This document shows positions 39,176-50,600 of a stretch of 64,000 bases of DNA, piece by piece. Location of the stretch: contig OY720641.1 of NCBI GenBank assembly GCA_963169105.1, positions 76,707,496-76,771,495 on the forward strand, read 5' to 3'. The stretch comes from Ceriagrion tenellum. Taxonomy: Eukaryota; Arthropoda; Insecta; Odonata; Coenagrionidae. The notes beneath the pieces were generated by a model. The model searched no databases, was not told where the DNA came from, and saw only the letters and a list, made by a program, of their open reading frames with translations. The first letter of the stretch is position 1, and each line of letters begins with the position of its first letter. Position numbers and translations under genes: made by a program.

Positions 39176-39790
39176 CTGAAATTCAAATAAACAGTCAGTT
39201 GACAAAGGTACACAGTTTAACAGCACTAGTCAATTCTACTTATGGATCTAAGAAGAATGAACGAGCACCTTCATCACTGCAACGACTCCCCATGTGAAGT
39301 GCTTCCAAATGAAGGCATTGTTGAATACAGTCGCATATAATGTAGCAATAAACAGATGCAGAATGAACATAAGGTAATATCTATGATTGCTGTGTCCAAT
39401 GCAACATCCCGTGAAAGGACAATGATGCTCCCTTTTAAGAATGCATGATCCGCAAATATCACAATGCCAAGATCTTGGAGGAGCAGGCAGGTCGCAAGTT
39501 TTGCACAGACGCCATCCTTGAGAGAAATGATCCCTAACTGTCGCAGGAATATCTCTTTTATCCAGGCTCGTATCACATAAAATCGTGGCCACGAAGTTGC
39601 TAGTGACGTTGATCATAACCGTGGTACCACATAAAAAATGAAACGCATGCCATAGCGACCATGGCGTGTAGACCGTAGGTAAAACGACGAAGAGTTCGAA
39701 CCAATACATCACGGGTATTATGAGCAATATGAATGAGAATGACAGTACGTCCATCAATGTCTTGGGGTAGCACCTCTTCCGTATCTTCAT
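38840..39790 (-). CDS. DHHC-family protein S-acyltransferase, ZDHHC24-like (two exons)
   Basis: Predicted polytopic membrane enzyme that would transfer palmitate to protein cysteines. Exon 1 is 39790-39269 (174 codons) and exon 2 is 39175-38840 (111 codons plus stop), joined in phase 0 by a GT-AG intron, giving 285 residues, close to the usual size of ZDHHC24-type enzymes. Visible features: hydrophobic segments near residues 14-38 and 47-70; a cysteine-rich domain with C96, C99, H109, C110, C113, C116, H122, H123, C124, C130 and N135; a third hydrophobic segment at 139-160 and a fourth at about 193-220; then a YDYG...N...G stretch near 235-248, like the conserved C-terminal PaCCT region. The catalytic tetrapeptide is EHHC (121-124) instead of DHHC. 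The ATG at 39790 was chosen because the open frame upstream has no earlier ATG before an in-frame stop. Membership of the family is firm; the ZDHHC24 subgroup is inferred from length and layout. Confidence 0.9.
39269..39790 (-). CDS. Palmitoyltransferase exon 1 (N-terminus, TM1-TM3, cysteine-rich EHHC domain)
   Basis: Codes for residues 1-174 and ends in ATGAAG followed by the donor GTGCTC. It contains the first three membrane segments and the whole zinc-binding catalytic domain. The short intron (39268-39176) ends with a TTTCAG acceptor. Confidence 0.88.
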
Positions 39791-41584
39791 TTTGAATGAT
39801 AGTCGACACAGATGATTGTAGATTATTATAGAGATGATAGCCAAATTTGCAGACACGCTATGTGGTCCAGCTTTCACTTCGAAGCAAACATGTCAACAAA
39901 CACCGGCTCTTCCGTAATCAAATATCAATCAGTCGTTATACCAATACGGCTCAACAAGTTCAACTTTTCAGCTGGACCATTGTTTCCAGCCATCTCCGTA
40001 CTATAACATCAAAATAAAATGAGAAAATAACAACTCAACCGTGGAAGCACAACTTCAATTTGGTATAATCTACACTCAATTAAGGTAGGAAAGACTCGAA
40101 ATTAACTGATAATGCATTATCGATAACTAATTTTGATCTTTCTAATGACAACCGCCAAGAACAAATTTGAGATAAAAATTGAACAACGATATACTCTTTT
40201 TCAAAATGCCGCGTTGGCTCTAACTTTTCAAAACTCCCATTACGGAAGCAGATGATATGTCCTAAGATTATATGATTGATATAAACACTGCTCGCATTTT
40301 ATCACGCCTTTTCCTCTCTGTGCAGCAATATATGTACCACTTTCCTCAATCGGAAAGAAAATCTAATGGCAAATCGATTAACATTAACAAATCGTAAGGT
40401 AAATACACCATCTGTCAAGAATCTATAATTGCCGCAGTTTAACGAATCATTTATCATTATTCAAAGTAAAAATAAGTGAAATTATTTATATCCAAAATTT
40501 ATTGCTGCACATAGAGGTACCTATTACGCCGCCAGCTAATTGGTAATCAGGCCAATATGCCTTAAACTGTAGCCAATTTCATTCTGATGGTCCCCAAACT
40601 GTTTCATTGCTAAGGACATAATGTGAAAAATCCTAATTATGCATAATTGGAATGCAAGACATTTATTTTATTATTAGTTTTTGAAATACCATACATCCTT
40701 AATGCATGAAAACTATTTGGTCTTCAAAGAATCTTCGTATAAATCACTAAACAAAACTTCAACAGTACAGTTATTAAAGCATAGAGTGACAGCTCACTAA
40801 GCATGAGGGTTGCAGTAATGTTGTATAACACTTGTTCAGAGTTTATTGCAAAATTATATTTCTTGCAGTAATCATTTCACCATTGAAAATATGTATACAC
40901 GTTCAGTGGAACATGCCTTTTTACTTATGCCATTGTTTTATGTCTAGAATTTTTATTTGATGTATTTACATCAAAGAGTGCTGTCATCTACTGGGTAGTC
41001 ACTTCATCAAACTTACTGCAGGATTCTGGAAGAGCTGAATCCTGTCCCCAGCCACCATTATGTCACAAATTGCCCCAAAATATCTAGGGAATACATGGAT
41101 TTTCCAGAGAAATTATATTGCTCAAGCTTATTGGAAATTTTGCATAGTTCACTAAAAATACTCAAAATAAGTTTTCATAATTTCTAATGAAAAGATAAAT
41201 GACCAAATGAGATCTCAAAAAATCATCACAGTTGAGAGCACATGCAACTGACAAATCATCTTCACCAGTTTTATGCACTATTTTTTATAGTAATACTCAG
41301 AGCAGAAATCAGCATAATTTTCAGCATGTTTATCTTGTCTGGTCATGTATCATCATTACTCTGTAATATTTCTTGAATTTGGCTGTGCACATTCTGAACA
41401 ATAACATAATAATCATATTTGTAACCATCTACATTGTTAGTTTGACATAGGGTGGCCAACTATTTTTGAAGAAAATAAGGGAGATTTCTATATTCTTGAC
41501 CAAAAATAGGGAGATTAAGAACACAGCAAAATTTCACAAAAAAAAGAAAAAAAGCAATGCAGTGTTTGTAAAAAAAATTTAAAA
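39791..41584. other. Upstream of the palmitoyltransferase gene
   Basis: Should hold the promoter and 5' untranslated region of the minus-strand gene. No TATA or initiator can be singled out, and no coding signal is seen. Confidence 0.35.
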
Positions 41585-42450
41585 AGAACACTATTTTACC
41601 TATACTTTAAGAAGATTGAAATATATTTTCTAACAGATTTTGCTTCAGACAATAGTTTGCCATCACTTTTTGCATATTCTAAAAATTCAGTGCAAGAATA
41701 CATGAAGTTCATGGCAACTTGCACTTCTGACTTGATCAGCTATGTACTGCTCTTATTCCTAACATCTGTCTACTTGTTATTCATAAGAGAAAATATTCGC
41801 TCTGTATGAGCATTATTACCGGGTATGCTCGTAACATAGCTTACCAACTTTCCCAAGTTTTCAGAAGTTATATTGCTTGATTTTAAGCTGCTGAAGACCG
41901 CCACCTATTTCTGGCTAGCACACAGCACATGCTATTGCATCCAAACAACTATAAAATTCCTCATACAATTCATCTTCATTCACACAATCCAGTTGGATAC
42001 ACTCCACAACGTCATGTATGTCCTTGAATGTTAATTCCCTTTTAAGACATAGTGGTATTAAACACTTTAAACTATCACCACATTTGTTAAGAATGTAAGA
42101 ATACAAAGAATCATAAAATTCAAGGATTTACTTTCACATGTAGATTTAAAATTTGAACTGAGAACAGTAGCTAACATTTTGTGAGTAGCACTACCGAAGT
42201 ATCTATGTTTAATTCTCTGTCCAACTTTACTAATAAGTAACTGTACTGCTTCATGGGACTTCATAATAATAAGATCAGAATTCTCCAAATATTTTGCTGT
42301 TTGAATAAAAACGTTTCCAATATTCACGAAGAAACTAATATGAGCCTCAACAATCGTCTCTACTTCTGGATTTTCATTGTTGAAATACTGTTTCAAACTT
42401 TTGGACAGTCTGAATCATCTATGCTTTTAAAATAGCTTTTAATAGGCTCT
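41585..42450 (-). pseudogene. hAT-family transposase C-terminal half, broken
   Basis: On the minus strand two open stretches (42396-42067 and 42106-41915) are followed, after a frameshift, by SIPGNNAHTERIFSLMNNK, TDVRNKSST and LIKSEVQVAMNFMYSC down to about 41640. This is the hAT C-terminal dimerisation region of the ZBED-like type. In-frame stops interrupt it (after MNNK and after KSST). It is a separate lineage from the hAT copy at 53-55 kb, in opposite orientation. No terminal repeats found. Confidence 0.75.
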
Positions 42451-42639
42451 CAATTTTTTTAAAGCCTTTTTATGGCAGGTGTAAGAGATAACCAACTAGT
42501 ACTTACATGACAAAGGATTTCAGTCCATTCAACATAAACCAATTCAAAAAATGAGCTTAATGGCATGAGAGGAGGCAGTACATTGTCACCAGTGCCTATT
42601 CCTTCATTTTACAAACCCATCAATTGCCAAAGTATTATG

Positions 42640-42800
42640 AGATAGTTTCTCATGAGAAAATTTTCAATAGACCTTATGTGAAAATTTCTCAAGTGGTCTT
42701 TTCATAAAGTTTCTCAGAATATCTCATCCCTAAAGTATAATGAGAAAATTTCCTTTGAGATCTTATGAGAAATTTTCAATAGGGAAGAGAAAAATATCTC
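42640..42800. repeat. Cluster of TGAGAAA(A)TTTTC repeats
   Basis: TTTCTCATGAGAAAATTTTC, TGAGAAAATTTCC and TGAGAAATTTTC recur in both orientations, twice followed by AATAG. Locally self-complementary. Origin unknown. Confidence 0.45.
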
Positions 42801-43485
42801 AATGCAATCGTGGAAAGCTGGGAAAGGTGCATGCGATAACAAGGAGAGGTTGCCAAAATCTATCCGATATCATATCCTTGAACACAAAATCAGTGCATCA
42901 CATGAGTAATAAATCCGAAGAGATGCCAACACGTGGCACTTCAAACTCCACAAGACTTTTAGAACCTTAATTATCAAGACTTTAACAAGCTCAATTGTGT
43001 ATCCAAGCAGTTGTCTATTCAGAGAAATGAATAATTGGCTTTTTTCAAAATTAATTATCATAATCTGACTTTTGTGCTTTACAAAATTTATTGTTGGAAT
43101 TATGTATATATGTGCAATGGAGCCTTCTGCCCTTTATAGGAGATAGGTAAGATAATTTTTTCCCCATAATATCCCTTCCAAGTGAGGTGTTTTCCTGATT
43201 CTAGCAGAATCTAAATGGGATATCTGCTCTACTGGGAGGGTTTGGACAAGGTGCTGCAAGATTCCAACAGAGCTCAATATTCCATGACAAGGTGCAGTAA
43301 GGGTCCAGCAGCTTAAAAGGGGAACCTTGCAGGAATCTTGATAAGTTCCATATGAGCCTTGCTGCAATATTAAATCTGGCAATGACAAGCTTGCTATTAA
43401 TCTTGCTCTAATAGGCTTGCAACAAGCCTATGGCAGATTTTCTAAGCTATATGGGAGTTTTAAGTGTGTATGGGAGTTTTAATGC

Positions 43486-44125
43486 CCGAATTCATAGTCA
43501 TATTCCTAGGGGCTACCTGGCTATCCCCTAGCCAGATAACACCTAGGGGTCCCCAACGCTGAGCGATTCATCAACCTTACCTGGGTAACACCCAGCCAGG
43601 GGACGCCTGGGTAAGAGATTTGGCAACAATCCTGCGGAAAAATATATATGAACGGTTCCGCTGAATGGTTCTCGATGTTTTTGACGCTCATTTTTCACCG
43701 TAACCAAGCACGCTATGAACAATGATAAAGTATACCGTTACACGATGTTGATGAAAAATGATTGAAGGAATATGAGAGGATATTTACAATATTACTTAAA
43801 TATTTATGTAATATGAATGGTGAGGAATACGAGGGTGGTTCAATAAGTACCTGTGTTTGTAAACAGAAGACGTTACTATGGAAAGTTGTTGATATTATCG
43901 TGTACTGCCATTATAAAGTAGTATCAATTAGTCCCACGCGTGGGCAGCAGTACTGCGTTAGGGGAGCTTTGGGAAAGCTTCTTACCTTACTCAGGAAATC
44001 GACGGCCTGGGGAAGGGTTAGGGGATGGCAGTCCCCTGGGTAACGACTATGAATACCATTTCTGAGCCAAGGGGTTCCCCCACACCTGGGGGACACCCAG
44101 GTAACGACTATGAATGCGGTCCTAA
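43486..44125. mobile_element. Possible non-autonomous DNA element with CCTGGG-rich ends
   Basis: CCGAATTCATAGTC at the left is inverted at the right as GACTATGAATGCGG. Subterminal regions on both sides are packed with CCTGG/CCCAGG and GGGTAAC/GTTACCC words, including short inverted pairs (CTACCTGG..CCTAGCCAG). The interior has no transposase. The flanks also share a TTAGCTATA(C/T)G(G/A)GAGTTTTAAG block, which blurs the boundaries. Confidence 0.5.
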
Positions 44126-44452
44126 GTGTATTTGCTTAGCTATACGAGAGTTTTAAGCGTCATTATAATATTTATCACCAGAACTACAAAAGTACAAACT
44201 ACTAAAATATCACTGCAATATTCAAATAAAGAGCCAAAATGCCAAAGAGCAGTTTTTGTCTTCACATGACCTAATAGCTAATAGACCATTATAACTTTTA
44301 GGTGTAAAAAAGTTACTCATGGTTTGTTAACCCTGTCTTCCATAGAACTTCTAATCTATCTTTTCCCTTTATTTCTAGCAGCATGCAGTCATGCGGACAA
44401 AATCTTGAAAATGGGTTAAGCCAATAAACTACATCCAAAAGTATTAATAATC

Positions 44453-44629
44453 ATGGATCAAAACTCTTTGTACAAGTTGTCCTCTATATGCGACTACACT
44501 GTTGAAGGAAAAAGAAGTGAGGGGCGATTAAAAACCTATGGATCAAATGTGGATATACGCTCTTGGAGTCCAAATAAGAATGAAAGAAGAGAATTCTTCC
44601 AAGAATTCATAGCCAATCCAGGATTATAT
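44453..44629 (+). CDS. Coiled-coil gene, exon 1 (start exon)
   Basis: 59 codons from ATG at 44453 to the donor TATATGTAAGTG. The ATG is the first in this frame, and upstream sequence contains stops, so it is the likely start. The product is polar, with an NKNERREFFQEF stretch. The phase matches exon 2. Confidence 0.6.
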
Positions 44630-47600
44630 GTAAGTGTCAAATGCGAGGGATAAATGAGATCAAAGTTCCCTTTCCTCAGTAATAAACATGATGAGTAAGA
44701 AAACAAAACAATTTTCTCAGACTGTAGGTACATAAATATTTACAAAAAAGTCAAGGAACCAATTTCTCATAGATGGACTTATTTGAACAAAAAACACTAA
44801 CAAGGGATAAGAGATTTGAAATGCCTCAGTCTATCCCCTTGCTTTCCCAGCATACAATTATTGGAAATCAATATCAATCCTATCTCTTCCCCCATCTTCA
44901 TGGTTTCCCAGCAAGTGAACCATCAGTAGCCATAAACAAAGTTCCCAAGTGCTTTCCCCTCCAATTGGACTGCACTCTCATCAATAGTCTGGACTGGAAA
45001 TCTCAGTGACCAGTGAATACATTGTACGTAATCTTCCCCCTCTTCAAGGTTTTTCCCAGTAAATGAACCATCAGTGAGCATCAACAAAGAGCCATCCCCT
45101 CCATTTGAACTGCACTCTCATCAATAGCATGGACTTGCTAATCTCAATCGACCTTTGTATACATTGTTTTTTTTTTTTTTTTTTTTTCAGAAAAATGTAT
45201 GTGTTACCTATGGTCCCTTCTGCCTTTTCCCCCTCTCACTCCTCCCACTGCCCAGAATTTCCCTAATCAGCCCAATGCTTCCTCCCCCACCCATCCTACC
45301 TGCCCCTTACCCAGAACGCCACACTCCAACGGTTTTCCCTTCTCCCTTCCCCTCCCTCCACTGCACCTGATTTTGTATATATGTATATGCATATGGAATA
45401 ATATTTGTTACCTGATGATATCATTATGTGACGAATCACGGGTCGTAAAGAATAAATCTATTTAGTGGACCATTACTTGAATATTTTGATTTCTGATTTT
45501 GGAGAGGTTCCACAAAGTAAAGCCTGAATTTATTAGTGATACAATTATTGAATCACATATATCACCAGTGAAGGATTTCATTTTACTGAATGGTCATTCA
45601 ATAGGAAACGATGATTTCTATTGAGCTACAAGGCTTCTCATATTTTTCTAATACCTTGTAGATTTATGCATACTTGGGGTTTCTCCAGGTACTTTCTCTT
45701 CTCTCCAATCTGTATTTCAAAGAGCTAGGTTGATAGGAAAAAATGTCTCTCTCATTCTGTTTTAAACTGTGATCGATGACTGTCAATTTATAGAAATTAA
45801 ACTGATAGGTGCATACAGCCTCTAGGTCACAAAAGTATTGTTATTGTTTACTCATTCACAACAAAGGCACAAAATGTATCACAGCTGAGACTTTCATTGT
45901 AATTCAATCTCTTGGAAATTCCTGTGGTTTGTAGGGCAAATCCTAGGCACAATAGCCTGCTCTAGGAGGAGAGTTAACAGCATGTGATATGATACACAAA
46001 GTACATTTTAACTGTAGAAGTACCGGTAAAGGAGGATGAGTGAGGCACATTAAAATAGGTAAAAAAAACTTAATGAAAGTAGTGTGTTGGTACGTAAAAT
46101 AAACAAGAGGATGGGGAATGATACACAAAGGATATCATAATGTCTACTTTATTTTCAACTCGTACTACACGTGTTTCAACTGACTAGCGCAGTCATCATC
46201 AGGTACAACTGAAAACAATAACTAAAATTCCCTTGTACCTGATGATGACTGCTAGTCAGTTGAAACACATGTAGTATGAGTTGAAAATAAAGTAGACAGT
46301 ACGATATCCTTTACATATAATTAGAAAATGCTGTTCTACAGCATCTCACCTAAGAAAGTAGAATTTAAGAGGATGGGGGACTAATTTAAATACACTGAAA
46401 AAGGTATTCACACAGGAATATTATTTCATTATTAGAGGCTGTGAGGGAAATGAGAGAAGTAAATAACTAATTGAATAAAATAGTAAACTGATCCATGTTT
46501 TTTCAATTACTATTTCATTTAGAAATTTCAACAAAACTCCATAAAATGAGTTTGAATACCCTCAAAGGGGGAAACACAGCCCCTTGAAATACTCTATTTT
46601 CAAACTCTTGGCTGCCAGCATTTACTCATTACTTTTATGCCCTATAGATTTAGAAGTTTCAGCTATTAACATTTTCAAAAGTCCAATTAAACATTCTATT
46701 TAAAAAATGGAACATATTTCGTGGATTTAAGAAATTCACAGAGGAAATTGTTGACCTGGAATGGAATTCCAACCCAGACCCTTAACTTACAAGGAGATTC
46801 ACTTCAGTGGTCAATAATTAATCAAAAATTATATAGTCCAGATTGATGATTCCAATATGATTAAAAATTAATGAAACATAATAAAACAATAGAATTAAAA
46901 ACACCGAGAAACTATTTAATTTTTATTTCTCACTGTAGGCTTTTGGAGCCTCTTATCTGCCATCAGCTCTTGCCCTTGCAGGCGCATTACTGGCAAAAAA
47001 GAATTCCGATATAAAGAAACTAAGGGAAGCACTTGCCGGTAAAGGAATAGATGCAGCAGCAATTATACAGGTAATAAAAAGGGCTGGGTAGTATTTCAAT
47101 AGATGTTCAAAGTGCAAATATTATGAAGTATTTTGTAATTCAAATACATTTTGCAAAAGTATACCGTACTTTAAATTTATATTTGAGGTATTTTCTGTTT
47201 TAAAATTCGTGAACTACCTATGAGAAACTTATACTAGTGCCAGAAATACAGTTCATGAATTAGGCACTAGTTGATTCCCAGTGGTCCCAAAATGAATTAA
47301 TTTTAATTTTGAATTTGCAATGACCCCATCATGGTCTCATTTAAAGAGAAATTTTTAACAAAGACAGGGAAATAGCAGACTTCCTCCATATTAACAGAGA
47401 CTGCTATGGGGCGGAACTCTTGAAGAGTAGCTCACCCCTCCAGAATTGAAGCACACATCTCCAAGAGCCCCATTTGTAAAGATAATTCATGCAGTTTAGC
47501 ATCCCTATCAATCCCTGAAAAGGTATTCATTTGATAAAACACAGGCATCTAATATGGCTGCCAATACCAAGTAGAGACTCTTTTCTCTACCTGGTATTGT

Positions 47601-50600
47601 CCACACGCCACATGGGCATGAGGCTGAGGGTGTTAGGACACCAGCCAAATCCAGACATGGCCAAAGTGTATTATGGGAGGGTTTTCAGTGGAGCTCAGTG
47701 TTTACTGTGGTCACTCATTGCTCATAAGAAGAAGAACAACTTTTTGTACCTATCTGTTTGGCAATATATCTTTCTTATTTTACCGCTTCTGTTGGATCTA
47801 GAAATGTTGTCATCAAATTGATATCCTGTGTGTCTCTCTGAAACACGTCTATCCTAAATTTCTCAGTAAACTAAACCTAGCATGTAGCCTCAGTCTCTAG
47901 CAGCTCCCAACCTAATCCTAAAACCTGTGAAACACCATATTGTAATGGTGCAAGTCCATTTCTCCTTTTTTCCATTTTCCCCCACCTTTTCTTTTGTGCT
48001 TGGCCTCACGGGTTGGAGTGGGTTGAAATAAATGTTTGGTGATGGCCAGCAACCAAGGTCATCTGCCCAGATGTGAGTGACTGGATACATGTAATCTCAT
48101 AAGAACAGAATTTTGAATAATTGTACATTCCAGTATGGAGGGGAACGTTGACCACTTCTTCTATCAGGGTAAGGACATCGATGTCAACACCCCATTTTTC
48201 TCCCCACTTCCCTTGAAGGCCCTCCCACTCTGCAGGTGCTGGAAGTTATAAAATGCCCTATGGAAAGAAGAGAAAAAGGGGCTAAGAATTCTGCCAAGCA
48301 CACACACAGAAGCTGTGCTTGATTATGGCAAAAGACTGGAAACCAAGACGGAGACAGTTGGGAAGCACCTTCACTGCAAGAGTCAGTGAGTCATCCCCAT
48401 AGTGAACCTACCCATGGATTCATCGGCTCGCATCAAAGACTGTTTGTGCACTCATCAGCTGCTCATCCCTGTATTTGGGAAGTCGCTTATCAAGACACAA
48501 CAGTTCCCAGCCCCCTTGGTGTATCCATGCCAGTATCAACATCGTCTGCTGTCACATAAAATTGTTGCCCACCAATGTCTCTCCCCCTTTTTATTATTTA
48601 CTGCTCCTAAGCTCCCTCAGTGGTTTCCAGATCACAAGCTGAAGTCTCATGCAATGACTGATCTCAGCATGTTATTTCACATGCTCAGGAAGAAGTATGT
48701 AATAATCAAGTAAAGGACTGATAAATACCTCCCATACATTAAATGTATTACTGTTCATTAAATCTGCACCTATGAGTTTTGTTTGCCTCTATTTTCTACA
48801 TAAATATATAAGCTTCTATACAAATTTCTAAGCTTAGGAGAATAGGGAATACTTGCCTTTCCCTGGTTGCCCATAAAACTTTATTGTAATTGTCATTGAT
48901 CAGGGCAATAATTGTTTCACCTGTCCATTCATCACCCTCATTTCACCCCTCATTTGGGAGTAGGATCTTATGGCATTCTTTTTGTTTGACTAATTATTGT
49001 AATAAATGTGTGTGGTACTACCAAGTGCCACACTGCCCCAGTGGTGAAGCAAGGGCTCAAGAATTGCACATGATTTGGCACCTGGCTTTGAGGGTCTTAT
49101 TTTTTTGTGACAGGTGACACTGGTTGGCCATGCACATCTCATGCAGGAGGTAGAGAACTTGTCAAGCCTTGTTCGAAAAAATATTCACTTAAAAGCATAG
49201 GTTGATTAAAATCATAAGGTGAATATAATGACCACTTTTCTATTTAAGGTCACATCATATTATCCAGACAGTAGCAGCAGGCCAGCTGAGGATGAACCGT
49301 CAGTTATATTTACTGCACCACAAAGGGAAGAAGAGACTGTTCCAGTTGAGGATTGGAAAGGACATCCTTCCATCACAGAAGAGCCAAAGTCAGAGGATGA
49401 TAGTAGGCATCCTTCAATAAAAACTGAACCACCATTGGAGGACATAGCAAAGAAACCTTCATTCACAACAGAGGAAGAGTTAGAGGAGACACCAGAGGAA
49501 CCTTCATTTATAAAAGAAGAAGAGATAGAGGAAATAGCAAAGAAACCATCTTTAGTAAAAGAAGATATAGAGGAGATACCAAAGAAACCTTCATTAGTGA
49601 AAGAAGAGGAGATAGAGGAAGTAGCAAAGAAACCATCATTTATAAAAGAACCAGAGATAGAGGAGATACCAAAGAAACCTTCATTAGAAAAAGAAGAAGA
49701 GATAGAGGAAATAGCAAAGAAACCTTCATTTGTAAAAGAAGAGATCGAGGAGACACCAAAGGAACCTTCAATAGTAAAAGAAGAAGAGAAAGAGGAGATA
49801 CCAAAGAAACCTTCATTTGTAAAAGAGGAAGAGATAGAGGAGACACCAAAAGAACCTTCATTAGTGAAAGAAGAGGAGATAGAGGAAGTAGCAAAGAAAC
49901 CATCATTTATAAAAGAACCAGAGATAGAGGAGATACCAAAGAAACCTTCATTAGAAAAAGAAGAAGAGATAGAGGAAATAGCAAAGAAACCTTCATTTGT
50001 AAAAGAAGAGATCGAGGAGACACCAAAGGAACCTTCAATAGTAAAAGAAGAAGAGAAAGAGGAGATACCAAAGAAACCTTCATTTGTAAAAGAAGAAGAG
50101 ATAGAGGAGACACCAAAGGAACCTTCATTAGTAAAAGAAGAAGAGAGAGAGGAGATACCAAAGAAACCTTCATTTGTAAAAGAAGAGATAGAGGAGTCAC
50201 CAAAGGAACCTTCAATAGTAAAAGAAGAAGAGAAAGAGGAGATACCAAAGAAACCTTCATTTGTAAAAGAAGAAGAGATAGAGGAGATACCAAAGAAACT
50301 TTCAGAGATAAGTGAACCAACATCAGAGGAGAGTAAAGGACTGCCTTCAGTTAAAAGTCAACCAAAGTTGGAGGGCGATAGGAAAGAGCAGGCTGATGAG
50401 AAGATTGAACAAGAATTAGAGGATGATAAAGGGAAACTTTCTCAGAGAAGTGAAGAGGAACCCACAGAGGTTTATAAACATCCTTCAACAAGCAGTGAAA
50501 AACAATTGGTAGATGAGGATAGACATCTATCCACAACTGATGATGCACAAGAAGGTGACGTGAGGTCTCCTTCGACAGGAAGTGTAAAAGAATTGGAGGA

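Larger units (their letters stand above)
46127..46312. repeat. Foldback element with two inverted arms
   Basis: Left arm 46127-46208 and right arm 46231-46312 are near-perfect reverse complements (AAAGGATATC...GTCTACTTTATTTTC against GAAAATAAAGTAGAC...GATATCCTTT), with a central spacer of about 22 bases. Each arm contains a hammerhead-like motif pointing outward from the centre. It lies in intron 1 of the coiled-coil gene. Confidence 0.85.
44630..46938 (+). other. Intron 1 of the coiled-coil gene
   Basis: Contains a local direct duplication (44893-45025 and 45043-45169), a T-run at 45167-45187, a hammerhead-like remnant near 45405-45455 and a foldback element at 46127-46312. No other coding signal seen. 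Confidence 0.55.

Noticed and set aside
39600..39809. Alternative minus-strand frame overlapping the palmitoyltransferase exon
   Set aside because: Out-of-frame shadow of exon 1.
49578..50320. CRISPR-like direct repeats
   Set aside because: Repeats are in-frame coding units without unique spacers, inside a eukaryotic exon.
49640..50323. Long Leu/Ser/Val-rich minus-strand frames
   Set aside because: Mirror image of the repetitive acidic exon; periodic only because the sense strand is.
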